Positions 1 to 7,300 of a stretch of 9,041 bases of DNA are shown here, one piece after another (the first letter of the stretch is position 1; every line of letters starts with the position of its first letter). The notes beneath the pieces are model-generated. The model ran no database searches. It saw nothing but the letters and a program-made list of their open reading frames with translations, and had not been told where the DNA came from. The DNA comes from Alphaproteobacteria bacterium (GTDB lineage: Bacteria; Pseudomonadota; Alphaproteobacteria; UBA8366), in contig JAOTYV010000197.1 of the NCBI GenBank assembly GCA_029861675.1, positions 1 to 9,041 of the forward strand. The letters are read 5' to 3'. The position numbers and the translations under genes are program-made.

Positions 1-1
1 C

Positions 2-1009
2 GGGCCGGACGGGCCGGCGACCTATCGGGCGCGCGGCGGCGTTGTCCTGGCGTCGGGCGACTACAGCTCGGACCAAGAAATGAAGGCGCACTACATCAAC
101 GAAACCGTCGCATCGTTTCCCGCGGTCAATCCGACCAATACCGGCGACGGCCATCGCATGGCGACCGCGATCGGTGCGCGGGTCATCAATGGACATCTCT
201 ATCACGCGGGGATCCGATTCCCCGAGCCGCCGCCGAAATGGATCACGAACCTGCCGCCGCACCGGCCGTTTACCTGGGCGATGAACGCGGCGCTCAGGCA
301 TCTTCCGGGCCGGCTGCTGCGGCCCTTCCTGATGGCGTTTCTCACCACCGTGCTGGTGCCGTCGCCCAAGCTGTTTCAGGAAGGCGGCATCCTGGTGAAC
401 CGGCGGGGCGAGCGTTTCGCGGACGAACTAGGCGACATCGACGGGCCGCTGGCGGAACAGCCGGAGCAGCAGGGCTACATCCTGCTCGACGCGCATCACA
501 TCTCGAAATTCACCGGCTGGCCCTGGTATGTCTCGACCGTTCCGGGCTTCGCCTACGCCTCCATCGCGGATTACCGGCGCAACCGCAAGGACATGGTCTT
601 CGAAGGGGCGACACTCAGCGAACTGGCGAATCGCATCGGCGTCCCGGCGGCGGCGCTGGAACAGACCGTCGCAGACTACAATGCGACGGATCCGGCGGGT
701 GCGCCGCCGCGCGGCAACCGCCGCGGCCTGGGTCCCGGACCGTTCATCGCGATGGGGCCGGTCTGGACCCGCGTCAATTTCATCGATGGCGGCCTGGCGG
801 TCGATGACGGGTTGCGCGTCCTCGGCGACGACGGCAACCCGATTCCGGGGCTGTACGCCGCCGGGCTGACCGGGCTGGGCGGCGTGCTGCTGGCGGGCCA
901 TGGCCACCATCTGGGCTGGGTCTTCACCTCGGGGCGTTTCGCCGGACGGCACGCGGCGCATGCGGTGGTCACCGAGGATCTGCCGGAAGCAACGAACGCC
1001 GTCGGGTAA
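2..1009 (+). CDS. FAD-dependent oxidoreductase (FAD_binding_2 / fumarate reductase flavoprotein-like), 5'-truncated
   Basis: This is the 3' part of a flavoprotein; the frame is open from base 2, so the N-terminal Rossmann FAD-binding segment lies outside the window and 335 residues remain. Visible family hallmarks are the strand 'ARGGVVLASGDY' at the fragment start (family form GGVVLATGGF), 'PTNTGDGHRMA' near residues 43-54, and the C-terminal FAD-binding block 'GLYAAGLTG' followed by 'GHGHHLGWVFTSGR' near residues 283-312. Members of this superfamily (fumarate reductase, 3-ketosteroid 1-dehydrogenase, tricarballylate dehydrogenase TcuA) oxidise or reduce a C-C bond next to a carbonyl or carboxylate using FAD. 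I cannot name the substrate. The conserved second Gly-Phe of the GGF turn is Asp-Tyr here. The gene is convergent with the minus-strand operon, so it need not share its regulation. Family assignment is firm; function is open. Confidence 0.85.
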   Translation, partial: GPDGPATYRARGGVVLASGDYSSDQEMKAHYINETVASFPAVNPTNTGDGHRMATAIGARVINGHLYHAGIRFPEPPPKWITNLPPHRPFTWAMNAALRHLPGRLLRPFLMAFLTTVLVPSPKLFQEGGILVNRRGERFADELGDIDGPLAEQPEQQGYILLDAHHISKFTGWPWYVSTVPGFAYASIADYRRNRKDMVFEGATLSELANRIGVPAAALEQTVADYNATDPAGAPPRGNRRGLGPGPFIAMGPVWTRVNFIDGGLAVDDGLRVLGDDGNPIPGLYAAGLTGLGGVLLAGHGHHLGWVFTSGRFAGRHAAHAVVTEDLPEATNAVG

Positions 1010-1014
1010 CTAAG

Positions 1015-1041
1015 GCCGCGGCAGACCGAAATGTCCGCGGC
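1015..1041. terminator. Candidate bidirectional terminator hairpin between convergent genes
   Basis: A perfect 7-bp all-GC inverted repeat, GCCGCGG (1015-1021) and CCGCGGC (1035-1041), encloses a 13-nt loop. It lies in the 31-bp gap between the flavoprotein stop at 1009 and the stop codon of the minus-strand lactonase-like gene, whose last base it includes. Position between two convergent genes favours a terminator serving both. There is no T-tract on either side, so a classical intrinsic terminator is not shown; it could instead be a 3'-end-protecting stem. Confidence 0.45.
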
Positions 1042-1934
1042 TACGCCTCATCCATATGGGAAAACATCACCCGTCCCGGCACAGGCATTTCTGCGCGCAG
1101 GATCGTGCCGCTGCGGGATTCCGTCATATAGAGGCTTTTGCCGTCCGGCCCGCCATAGGCCAGGTTGGTGATCATCGAGCCCCGGCAGGAATTGACGCGA
1201 TAGATCGGCACGCCGCGCCGGTCGAACAGCCACACCACGCCCAGGCTCGGATGGGCGACGGCGAGATTGCCGTCGGCGTCGAGCGCCATGCCGTCAGGCC
1301 CGGGCGATGGCAGCTGAACGAACAGGCCGACCTTGCTGACGCCGCCATGGGGCGTGAGCGGCACCAGCCAGACCGCGTTGGCGCGCGTGACGGCGACCAT
1401 CAGGACCCGCTCGGACCGGTTGAGCACCAGGCCGTTCGGGCTGGGAACGGTGTCGATCAGGCGGTCGAGCCGGCCATCGGCTGCCAGCCGGTACACGCGT
1501 CCGGTCGGATCATGCAGCCCGGTCTGTCCCTGATCGGTGAAATAGAGGTCGCCATTGCCGGCGAAGACAAGGTCGTTGAGCCCCTTGAAGCGCTCCTTCG
1601 GCGGGCCGGCGAGGATCGGCGTTGCCTTACCGCTATCCGGATCCAACCGGACCAAGCCATTTTTGTGATCGGCGATGAAAATCCTGCCGTCGCGGTGAAT
1701 CTTGAGGCCGTTCGGCTCTCCGTCGTATTCGGTGACCAGGTCGAATGCGCCGTCGGGCGAGACCCGGAATATACGGCCATTCGGAATATCGACGACGTAG
1801 AGGTATCCCGCGCGATCGAAGGACGGCCCTTCCAGAAAGGAATGCGGTTTGTCGCCATCGGGTTTGCGGTACTTTTCCGGCAGCTCGGCGAAGACTTCCG
1901 TCTCGATAACCTTTGGCGGTTCGAAAAAGCTCAT
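1041..1934 (-). CDS. SMP-30/gluconolactonase/LRE family protein (lactonase-like beta-propeller)
   Basis: The 297-aa protein matches the six-bladed beta-propeller family of SMP-30, gluconolactonase and related lactonases, which use one divalent metal to hydrolyse sugar and other lactones. The four expected metal/substrate positions are recognisable: Glu35 in 'FLEGPSFD', Asn120 in 'KGLNDLVF', Asn167 in 'SPNGLVLN' and Asp214 in 'PGPDGMALD'. Repeated 'DG-hydrophobic' blade turns (DGRIFIAD, NGDLYFTD, DGNLAVAH) run through the chain. No signal peptide is visible, so it is probably cytoplasmic. It is the last gene of the five-gene minus-strand group, 60 bp after the CoA-transferase. The start at 1934 has only a weak G-rich sequence in front; its ATG overlaps the TGA of a 9-codon ORF. 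A lactone or other cyclic ester substrate is an inference from the family; the true substrate is unknown. Confidence 0.9.
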   Translation of the reverse strand: MSFFEPPKVIETEVFAELPEKYRKPDGDKPHSFLEGPSFDRAGYLYVVDIPNGRIFRVSPDGAFDLVTEYDGEPNGLKIHRDGRIFIADHKNGLVRLDPDSGKATPILAGPPKERFKGLNDLVFAGNGDLYFTDQGQTGLHDPTGRVYRLAADGRLDRLIDTVPSPNGLVLNRSERVLMVAVTRANAVWLVPLTPHGGVSKVGLFVQLPSPGPDGMALDADGNLAVAHPSLGVVWLFDRRGVPIYRVNSCRGSMITNLAYGGPDGKSLYMTESRSGTILRAEMPVPGRVMFSHMDEA

Positions 1935-1994
1935 CCTGCCCCCATGGGTTCGGGTTTCATGTTTGTCAGCCTACGAATCGGCGCCGCGCAACAA

Positions 1995-3200
1995 TCAGAC
2001 GGTTCCCTTTTCTCGAAGCGCCTTGATGTCGTCCTCGCCATAGCCAAGGGCGCCGAGTATGTCAGCGGTATCGGCGCCAAGCTGCGGCGGCGGCGTTTTG
2101 GGCGCCGTGTCCTCGCCGGCAAGCCGATAGCCCGCGCTCGCAACCGTGGCACCCCGGCCGATCCCCGGCACGTCGTCGAACTGCTTAAGAAAACCGCGTT
2201 CCTCCAGATGTGGATGCGCGATGATGTCGGGGACCGAATAGACCCGCGCCGCCGGCACGCCCGCTTCGGTGAAAAGACGTTCCCATTCCGCCGCCGGCCG
2301 TTCCCGCAATACCGCGTCGAGCGCGAGGCGGATTTCCTCCCGGTTGCGGATCCGGTCGTCGCGGTCCGCCCAGCGCGGATCGGTCTTCCATTCCGGCTTT
2401 TCGACCACGTCGCATAACGCGTGGTACTGCTTCTGTTCATTGTTGACGATATTAAGCAGGCCGTCCTTGGTCTGAAACGTCCCGGACGGCGCCGCGGAAT
2501 GGTTCTCGTTGCCCATGGGAATGGGAATTTTGCCGGCATTTGCATAGTTGGACACCACCCAGCTCGCCATCGAGGCGAGCGTGGATTCCAACAGCGACAC
2601 GTCGATGAACGCGCCTTCGCCGGATTCTTTTTTGCGGCACAACGCGGCGGCAATAGCAAACGCCGCGGTCATGGCGCCCATGGCGTCGCACACCAGGTAC
2701 CCCGCGCGCACCGGTCCGGACTCCGGCGTGCCCGTCACACTCATCAGGCCGCTGAACCCCTGGATGATCTGGTCGTAAGCCGGCCGCTGGGCCAAGGGGC
2801 CGTCCTGCCCGAAACCGGATACCGCGCAATACACCAGACCCGGGCTTAGGTCGCGCAAGGCCGTGTATCCCAGGCCGAGCCGGTCCATGACACCGGGCCG
2901 GAAATTCTCGAACACCACGTCGGCGTCCTTCACCAAGTCGCGAAAGATCGCGCGGCCCTGTTCCTGCTTCAGGTTGAGCGTGATGGATTTCTTGCCGGCA
3001 TTGGTGGACAGGAACGACACGCCCATGTGGACCTTTCCGAGCGACACGTCCGCGCCCATCTTGCGGGAAAGATCGCCGGTTTCCGGACGCTCGACCTTGA
3101 TAACTTCCGCCCCCATCATGGCGAGCTGATAGGAACAAAGCGGCCCCGCGACAATATTCGAAAGGTCGAGGACGCGGGTGCCATGCAAGGGTAGCGGCAT
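1995..3200 (-). CDS. CaiB/BaiF family (class III) CoA-transferase
   Basis: A full-length 401-aa class III CoA-transferase. These enzymes move CoA between an acyl-CoA donor and a free carboxylic acid without a ping-pong covalent acyl release, and act in the cytoplasm, often as interlaced dimers. Seen in order: 'VLDLSNIVAGPLCSYQLAMMGAEVIK' region (residues 10-36, shown in part: VAGPLCSYQLAMMGAEVIK), 'NAGKKSITLNLK' (67-78), 'ENFRPGVMDRLGLGY' (98-112), 'VSGFGQDGP' (127-135), and the catalytic aspartate at Asp172 in 'YLVCDAMGAMTAAFA', aligned by eye to Asp169 of formyl-CoA transferase. The C-terminal 'HPHLEERGFL' motif is also present. The ATG has a GGAG at 3209-3212 with 8-nt spacing. It follows the lyase gene by 40 bp, so the two are probably cotranscribed, and the transferase likely activates the acid that the lyase later cleaves. 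The acid itself cannot be read from the sequence. Confidence 0.95.
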   Translation of the reverse strand: MPLPLHGTRVLDLSNIVAGPLCSYQLAMMGAEVIKVERPETGDLSRKMGADVSLGKVHMGVSFLSTNAGKKSITLNLKQEQGRAIFRDLVKDADVVFENFRPGVMDRLGLGYTALRDLSPGLVYCAVSGFGQDGPLAQRPAYDQIIQGFSGLMSVTGTPESGPVRAGYLVCDAMGAMTAAFAIAAALCRKKESGEGAFIDVSLLESTLASMASWVVSNYANAGKIPIPMGNENHSAAPSGTFQTKDGLLNIVNNEQKQYHALCDVVEKPEWKTDPRWADRDDRIRNREEIRLALDAVLRERPAAEWERLFTEAGVPAARVYSVPDIIAHPHLEERGFLKQFDDVPGIGRGATVASAGYRLAGEDTAPKTPPPQLGADTADILGALGYGEDDIKALREKGTV

Positions 3201-3208
3201 TAGGAAAG

Positions 3209-3212
3209 CTCC
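3209..3212 (-). promoter_or_regulatory. Ribosome binding site of the CoA-transferase gene
   Basis: GGAG on the minus strand, 8 nt before the ATG at 3200. It supports this start, which also gives the usual family N-terminus (short lead-in to the 'LDLSNIVAGP' motif). Confidence 0.6.
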
Positions 3213-3240
3213 GTTCTAAAGTCTCGTAACAGGGCCGGGC

Positions 3241-4206
3241 TCATGCCGCGGCCGACAATCGCTTGCGGATGGCGGACAGGCTGCCGCCCTTGCCCACGCA
3301 TCCCGGCACCGGGTGGCCGACCACGGATTCCGCGAGCCTGGCCGCGTCGATCATGGCTTCCAGATCGATGCCGGTCGCGATTCCCATTTCTTCGCACAGG
3401 AAGACCAGGTCTTCGGTTGCGACATTGCCTGCGGCGCCCGCATGCTTCGCAAAGGGGCAACCGCCAAGTCCGGCAATCGATGAATCGAACCGGTCTATTC
3501 CCATTTCGAGCCCTGCATAGGCGTTGGCGATCCCGAGCCCGCGCGTATCGTGAAGATGGAGTGCAAGCCTCACATCCGGAAACTTGTCGCGGACCGCGCC
3601 GATCGTGCGCTTGACGCTTTCCGGCGTTCCCCAGGCCATGGTGTCCGCGAGAGATATGGTCTCCATCGTCAACTCATATTCCGCCGCGATGTCGAGGATG
3701 TCTCCGGCCAGGCGTACAATCGTCTCGGTCGGGATATCGCCCTGAAAATTACAGCCGAACGCGGTGCCGATGCTGGCGCGGCATACGGGCACGCCGATCG
3801 TTTTGCAGGTCTTTATCAGCGCATGGATCGTCGCGATATGCTGCTCCGGCGTGCGGTTGAGGTTGCTTTGCAGGAAGGCGTCGGAGGGTTGCAGCGTGAT
3901 TTTGCCCTCGACTTCCAGGAAGCCCGCCGCCAGCGCCTGACGCAGCCCGCGCTCATTGAACCAGAGCGCGCTATACGCAACGCCGGGGACCCGCGTGATG
4001 CCGGAAACCACCGCTTCGGCGTCCGCCATGCCGGGAACGCGCTTCGGGTTTACGAATGATACGGTCTGGATGTGCTTCACGCCGGTCTGCGACAACGCAT
4101 CGATGAGGGCGATTTTCCGCGCGGTGGGAATGGGGTTTTGCTCGATCTGGAACCCTTCGCGCGGCCCTTCTTCCACGATGTCGATCCGCCTCGGTAAATC
4201 GGACAT
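3241..4206 (-). CDS. Hydroxymethylglutaryl-CoA lyase-like DRE-TIM metallolyase
   Basis: The 321-aa protein is a TIM-barrel lyase of the HMG-CoA lyase family, which breaks HMG-CoA into acetyl-CoA and acetoacetate with a divalent metal. Visible marks: 'EGPREGFQ' (13-20) carrying the catalytic Arg16; 'SFVNPKRVPGMADA' (50-63); metal-binding His217 and His219 in 'LHLHDTRG'; the family signature 'SSIAGLGGCPF' with catalytic Cys250; and 'GNVATEDLV' with Asn261. Two departures stand out. The residue after Arg16 is Glu17, where human and Pseudomonas enzymes have the metal-ligand Asp (GPRDGLQ), and the loop between Cys250 and Asn261 is two residues longer than in human HMGL. These point to a paralogous subfamily that may act on another 3-hydroxyacyl-CoA. 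A good AGGAG lies 7 nt before the ATG. It sits 113 bp after the second MmgE/PrpD gene and 40 bp before the CoA-transferase. Lyase family is certain; HMG-CoA as substrate is not. Confidence 0.92.
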   Translation of the reverse strand: MSDLPRRIDIVEEGPREGFQIEQNPIPTARKIALIDALSQTGVKHIQTVSFVNPKRVPGMADAEAVVSGITRVPGVAYSALWFNERGLRQALAAGFLEVEGKITLQPSDAFLQSNLNRTPEQHIATIHALIKTCKTIGVPVCRASIGTAFGCNFQGDIPTETIVRLAGDILDIAAEYELTMETISLADTMAWGTPESVKRTIGAVRDKFPDVRLALHLHDTRGLGIANAYAGLEMGIDRFDSSIAGLGGCPFAKHAGAAGNVATEDLVFLCEEMGIATGIDLEAMIDAARLAESVVGHPVPGCVGKGGSLSAIRKRLSAAA

Positions 4207-4213
4207 GGGATAT

Positions 4214-4218
4214 CTCCT
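4214..4218 (-). promoter_or_regulatory. Ribosome binding site of the HMGL-like lyase gene
   Basis: AGGAG on the minus strand with 7-nt spacing to the ATG at 4206. It is the clearest Shine-Dalgarno sequence in the operon and fixes the start of the lyase. Confidence 0.75.
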
Positions 4219-4319
4219 GGTGACCCGGGATTACAAGATTTTCATCGGCGGGCAGCGCTGAAGAATTGGCTTGCAACGATAGCGAAATTCAGGCCGGAGG
4301 GAAAAGCGGCGCGCGCCCG

Positions 4320-5741
4320 TCATGCCGCGTTGTCCGGGATGGTCAGATCGACGAACCGGTCCACCGGCATTGCCGAGAAAGTTTCAAAGTCGTCATACAG
4401 GCTCACAAGGGCTGCCGTTTTAGCGTCGGAGAGTCGTCCGGCCAGGTTTTCCCTGAACTTGCGCGCCAGGACGGGCAGAACCTCCTGCCGCCGGACCGGG
4501 TCGCCCATCGGATAGAGCACTTCGACGCGTTCCGTGGACGTGCCGTCGGTGAAAAATACCTGCAGCGCGTTGGCATCGGTCTTGATCGTCTTATCCTGAT
4601 AGCCCCGCGTGTAGTCCGGATTCTCGCGGACCAACATCCGATCGCGCAGGGCGTCGACGCGCGGGTCGGCCGCAATGGCGTCGCTATAGTGAACGTAGCG
4701 CAATGCGCCGAAGATCAGGCCAATCGCGACGATGTATTGCAGGCAATGGTCCCGGTCCGCGGGGCCGTCCAATTCGCCCGTCTTGTCCACCGTGTGGATC
4801 GTGCGTTCGTGGGTTTCGATTTCGACGCGCTCGATGTCTTCCAGCCGGTCCCTAATGAGCGGATACAGCGCGATCGCTGCCTCGAGCGCGGTTTGCGTCC
4901 GGAATTGCGCCGGGTAAACCTTGAACTGGATCGTATCCATCACGAAGCTGCCGAAGCGGTTGCTGAACTCGAAGGCTTCGCCATTGCGTTCCGCGTCGTA
5001 GAGTCCGGTGCCGGGCGTCGTCAGCACTTCCGGATAGCCGCTTTCCCCCTCCATCGTCTTCATCGCCAGCCAGACCGCGCGGGACGCGGCATCCGCCGAC
5101 GCCCAGTTTTTGCGCGGCCCTGTCCGGGGCGAACGGACGATGCGGAGCGGCTGTCCGTCGACCCAGCCCTGCGACACGGCGGCGATGATGTCATCGAACC
5201 CGCCGCCGAGCATGCGGGTCAGCACCGCGGCACACGCCGCCTTGAGCGGTCCGGTAAAATCGAAACCGCCGAATTCGTTCATCTGCAAATGCAGCCCCAT
5301 GATTTCATAGGCCTTGACCCCGGCGACGAGCACATCGTTCATCGTCAGGGCCCGTGCGCCGCCGGAGTTTCGCGACAGGTAGTCGCCCATTGCCAGCAGT
5401 GCGCCGAACATGTCGGAGGGATGCCCGCCGCCGCCCTTTCCGAACCAGCTGTCGTTATAGTCGAGCCATCGGCCGAGCGCGCTGAACCCGAAGGCGGCGG
5501 ACGCCGGGTCGAGCTCATATCGCGTGCCCGGCACCCGCGCTCCGCCGGGGACGGTCAACCCCGGTACAAGCGGCCGGATCAGGCGCTGGCAGTCGCGCTC
5601 GTCGAGGGCCGCAAAAGCGCATCCCAGAAAATCCATGAAGGCGAGGTGGGCGACACGGACGGTCTGATCGCCGATTATGTCATCCTGGAGAACGTAGTCG
5701 GCGATTTCGGCGAGAATTTTATCCGGCTTGTCAGGCGGCAT
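4320..5741 (-). CDS. MmgE/PrpD family protein, PrpD (2-methylcitrate dehydratase)-like
   Basis: A 473-aa member of the MmgE/PrpD family and, of the three in this window, the one nearest to true 2-methylcitrate dehydratase (E. coli PrpD about 483 aa, B. subtilis MmgE about 470 aa). PrpD-type marks are 'RWLDYNDSW' (91-99), 'GHPSD' with His107 (106-110), 'WVDGQPLR' (193-200), 'KNWASADAASRAVWLA' with Lys211 (211-226), and 'FKVYPAQFRTQTALEAA' with Lys274 (273-289). PrpD dehydrates 2-methylcitrate to 2-methyl-cis-aconitate. Here the family's E-W before GHPSD is replaced by a glycine run (GKGGGGHPSD), and no methylcitrate synthase or methylisocitrate lyase gene is nearby, so a different tricarboxylate or related acid is possible. 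The gene starts inside the end of the upstream MmgE/PrpD gene (11-bp overlap) with a weak GGAA ahead of it, which suggests translational coupling. Family certain, substrate inferred. Confidence 0.92.
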   Translation of the reverse strand: MPPDKPDKILAEIADYVLQDDIIGDQTVRVAHLAFMDFLGCAFAALDERDCQRLIRPLVPGLTVPGGARVPGTRYELDPASAAFGFSALGRWLDYNDSWFGKGGGGHPSDMFGALLAMGDYLSRNSGGARALTMNDVLVAGVKAYEIMGLHLQMNEFGGFDFTGPLKAACAAVLTRMLGGGFDDIIAAVSQGWVDGQPLRIVRSPRTGPRKNWASADAASRAVWLAMKTMEGESGYPEVLTTPGTGLYDAERNGEAFEFSNRFGSFVMDTIQFKVYPAQFRTQTALEAAIALYPLIRDRLEDIERVEIETHERTIHTVDKTGELDGPADRDHCLQYIVAIGLIFGALRYVHYSDAIAADPRVDALRDRMLVRENPDYTRGYQDKTIKTDANALQVFFTDGTSTERVEVLYPMGDPVRRQEVLPVLARKFRENLAGRLSDAKTAALVSLYDDFETFSAMPVDRFVDLTIPDNAA

Positions 5742-7101
5742 CGCTTACGTTCCGGATCGCGCTGCTCAACCGGCCCAGACCGTCGGCGTGCTCGATATTC
5801 TGGACCGCATCGATTATGTCTTCCACGGCTTTGCCATTCATTCTGGTTCCCGCGAGAAGCCGGAATTTACTTTCGACATCCGCCGTTGAAACACCGGCTT
5901 TCGCAGTTCCCTTTGGATGCAGGATCAGGCGATCATAATGCTTTCCGTCGACGAGCTCTATCGTGACACGGGCGCCAAGCGTCGCCGGATAGGCTGCGTC
6001 GACCTCGGGATCGCAGACCATTTCGATGCGATCCATTGCGGCACGAAATTCATCGTTGGCGACCGCGGCCGGGGCGTACCCCGCGGGCTCCATCGCATTG
6101 CCCACCAGCGCCAGGGCGCCGGCGAAGGGCCCGCTGTACTGAGCCGCCATCGTATCTTCGATGGTGCGGCTCCCGTTCTGGATTGACGTTCTCTGGCTGC
6201 CGCCGAGCTTGACGCGGGCGATGGCGTCCAGCGCCAAGTCGTGCTCGTCGCGCAATTCTTCGATACCCTGGCAAGCCGCGTGCAAGGCAGCGCAACAGGG
6301 GTACAGTTTGGTCCAGTTGCGATGAATCATGAAGACCTGACCGAGCCCGTCCGATAGTTTGGCGGGCTCCGCATCATCGCCACCTGCGGCGAAGATCAGG
6401 CCGAAATCGCCATCGAGGCCATCCTTTGGTCCGGAAAAACCTCGATCGGAAAGATCCGCCGCGAGGACACCGGCCTCCGCGGCCCGCCCTGCGTGCAAGC
6501 GCTTCACCATGCCGCCGGTGCCTTGGGCAAATGCCTTTATCCCGCCGCCCATCGAGGCGGCGATACCGATCGTATTGCGGAGTTGGTTCGTGTCGAAGTC
6601 TCGTATCACACCCGCGGCTACGGCGGCGCCGACGGCGCCGAGTTGACCGGTATAGTGAAGGCCCTGTTCGGCGCGCTGATGACCCATCGCGAGGCCTAGC
6701 CGCCCCATCATCTCGTAGCCGGCGAGGATGGCGCCCAGCAGCCGTTCGCCGCTCGCGTTTTCTGTTTCCGCCACCGCGAGGGCGGCCGAGATGACCGGCG
6801 CTCCCGCATGAGTGAATGACCCGACAATGAAGTCGTCGAGTTCGAAGCCATGCGCCGCTGTTCCATTGATGAGGGCCGCAGTTGCCGGCGGCAGCTTTCC
6901 GGCGTAGCCAAGAACCGTTGCGTCTCCGGCGGCCTGCGGCGTCGCCTCGACAAGAATTTGAGTCCAGGGCTTGTCTGCGCCGTAAAGACCGCATCCAAGC
7001 GTATCGAGCAGTACCCTGCGCGTGCGCCCGGACAAGTCGTCCGGTAACGGCACGTTGGTCAATTCATGCAAATATTCAACGAGCGCCGTCGCGTGTGTCA
7101 T
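5731..7101 (-). CDS. MmgE/PrpD family protein (first gene of the minus-strand operon)
   Basis: A 456-aa member of the MmgE/PrpD family, whose characterised enzymes include 2-methylcitrate dehydratase, cis-aconitate decarboxylase and iminodisuccinate epimerase. It belongs to the decarboxylase/epimerase-like side rather than the PrpD side. Marks in order: 'LLDTLGCGLYGA' (31-42), 'AHGFELDDF' (83-91), His98 in 'THAGAP', 'LHYTGQLGAVGAA' with His149 (148-160), 'MVKRLHAGRAAEAGVLAA' with Lys200 (198-215), and 'WTKLYPCCAALHA' with Lys265 (263-275). These correspond by eye to the Asp, two His, two Lys and Tyr that line the active site of cis-aconitate decarboxylase. An AGGA about 9 nt before the ATG supports the start at 7101. 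It leads the operon and overlaps the next MmgE/PrpD gene by 11 bp. It could form its own homodimer or, less likely, pair with that neighbour. Substrate unknown. Confidence 0.92.
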   Translation of the reverse strand: MTHATALVEYLHELTNVPLPDDLSGRTRRVLLDTLGCGLYGADKPWTQILVEATPQAAGDATVLGYAGKLPPATAALINGTAAHGFELDDFIVGSFTHAGAPVISAALAVAETENASGERLLGAILAGYEMMGRLGLAMGHQRAEQGLHYTGQLGAVGAAVAAGVIRDFDTNQLRNTIGIAASMGGGIKAFAQGTGGMVKRLHAGRAAEAGVLAADLSDRGFSGPKDGLDGDFGLIFAAGGDDAEPAKLSDGLGQVFMIHRNWTKLYPCCAALHAACQGIEELRDEHDLALDAIARVKLGGSQRTSIQNGSRTIEDTMAAQYSGPFAGALALVGNAMEPAGYAPAAVANDEFRAAMDRIEMVCDPEVDAAYPATLGARVTIELVDGKHYDRLILHPKGTAKAGVSTADVESKFRLLAGTRMNGKAVEDIIDAVQNIEHADGLGRLSSAIRNVSDAA

Positions 7102-7159
7102 TGACCATTGTCCTGTTTATGGATCATGGGACGTGCCCCATTCCCCGATCCCATCGGCT

Positions 7160-7187
7160 TGGATAATCTCGGTAGCGACAGGTCCAA
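7160..7187 (-). promoter_or_regulatory. Candidate sigma-70 promoter for the minus-strand operon
   Basis: On the minus strand, TTGGAC (7187-7182) and TATCCA (7165-7160) are separated by 16 bp. Transcription would start about 50 nt before the ATG at 7101. The match to consensus is moderate and other choices in this stretch cannot be excluded. Confidence 0.3.
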
Positions 7188-7300
7188 TCATTGCCCTGAC
7201 CGGACACAGTTCCATGGGCGAAAGAAAATCGGTTTCCGCAGCCAGTCTAATGCAAACCCGTCTCGCGGCAATCCCCGGGAAAACAAGGAATTGCGCGTGC

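Noticed and set aside
1931..1960. 9-codon ORF whose TGA overlaps the lactonase-like start as ATGA (- strand)
   Set aside because: Too short to weigh and preceded by only a weak AGG; a chance match is likely.
1056..2417. 453-codon open frame on the + strand
   Set aside because: Antisense to the lactonase-like and CoA-transferase genes, which have clear family motifs; no recognisable domain of its own.
4299..4317. GGCGCGCGCC palindrome followed by GCTTTT on the - strand, after the PrpD-like gene
   Set aside because: Without a loop it can form only a 3-bp stem and the T run is four bases, so it is not a credible terminator; the operon probably continues across the 113-bp gap.
4266..5966. 566-codon open frame on the + strand
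   Set aside because: It lies antisense to the two MmgE/PrpD genes and crosses their junction. Its sequence is rich in Arg, His and Ala with no known domain, as expected for the mirror of GC-biased codons.
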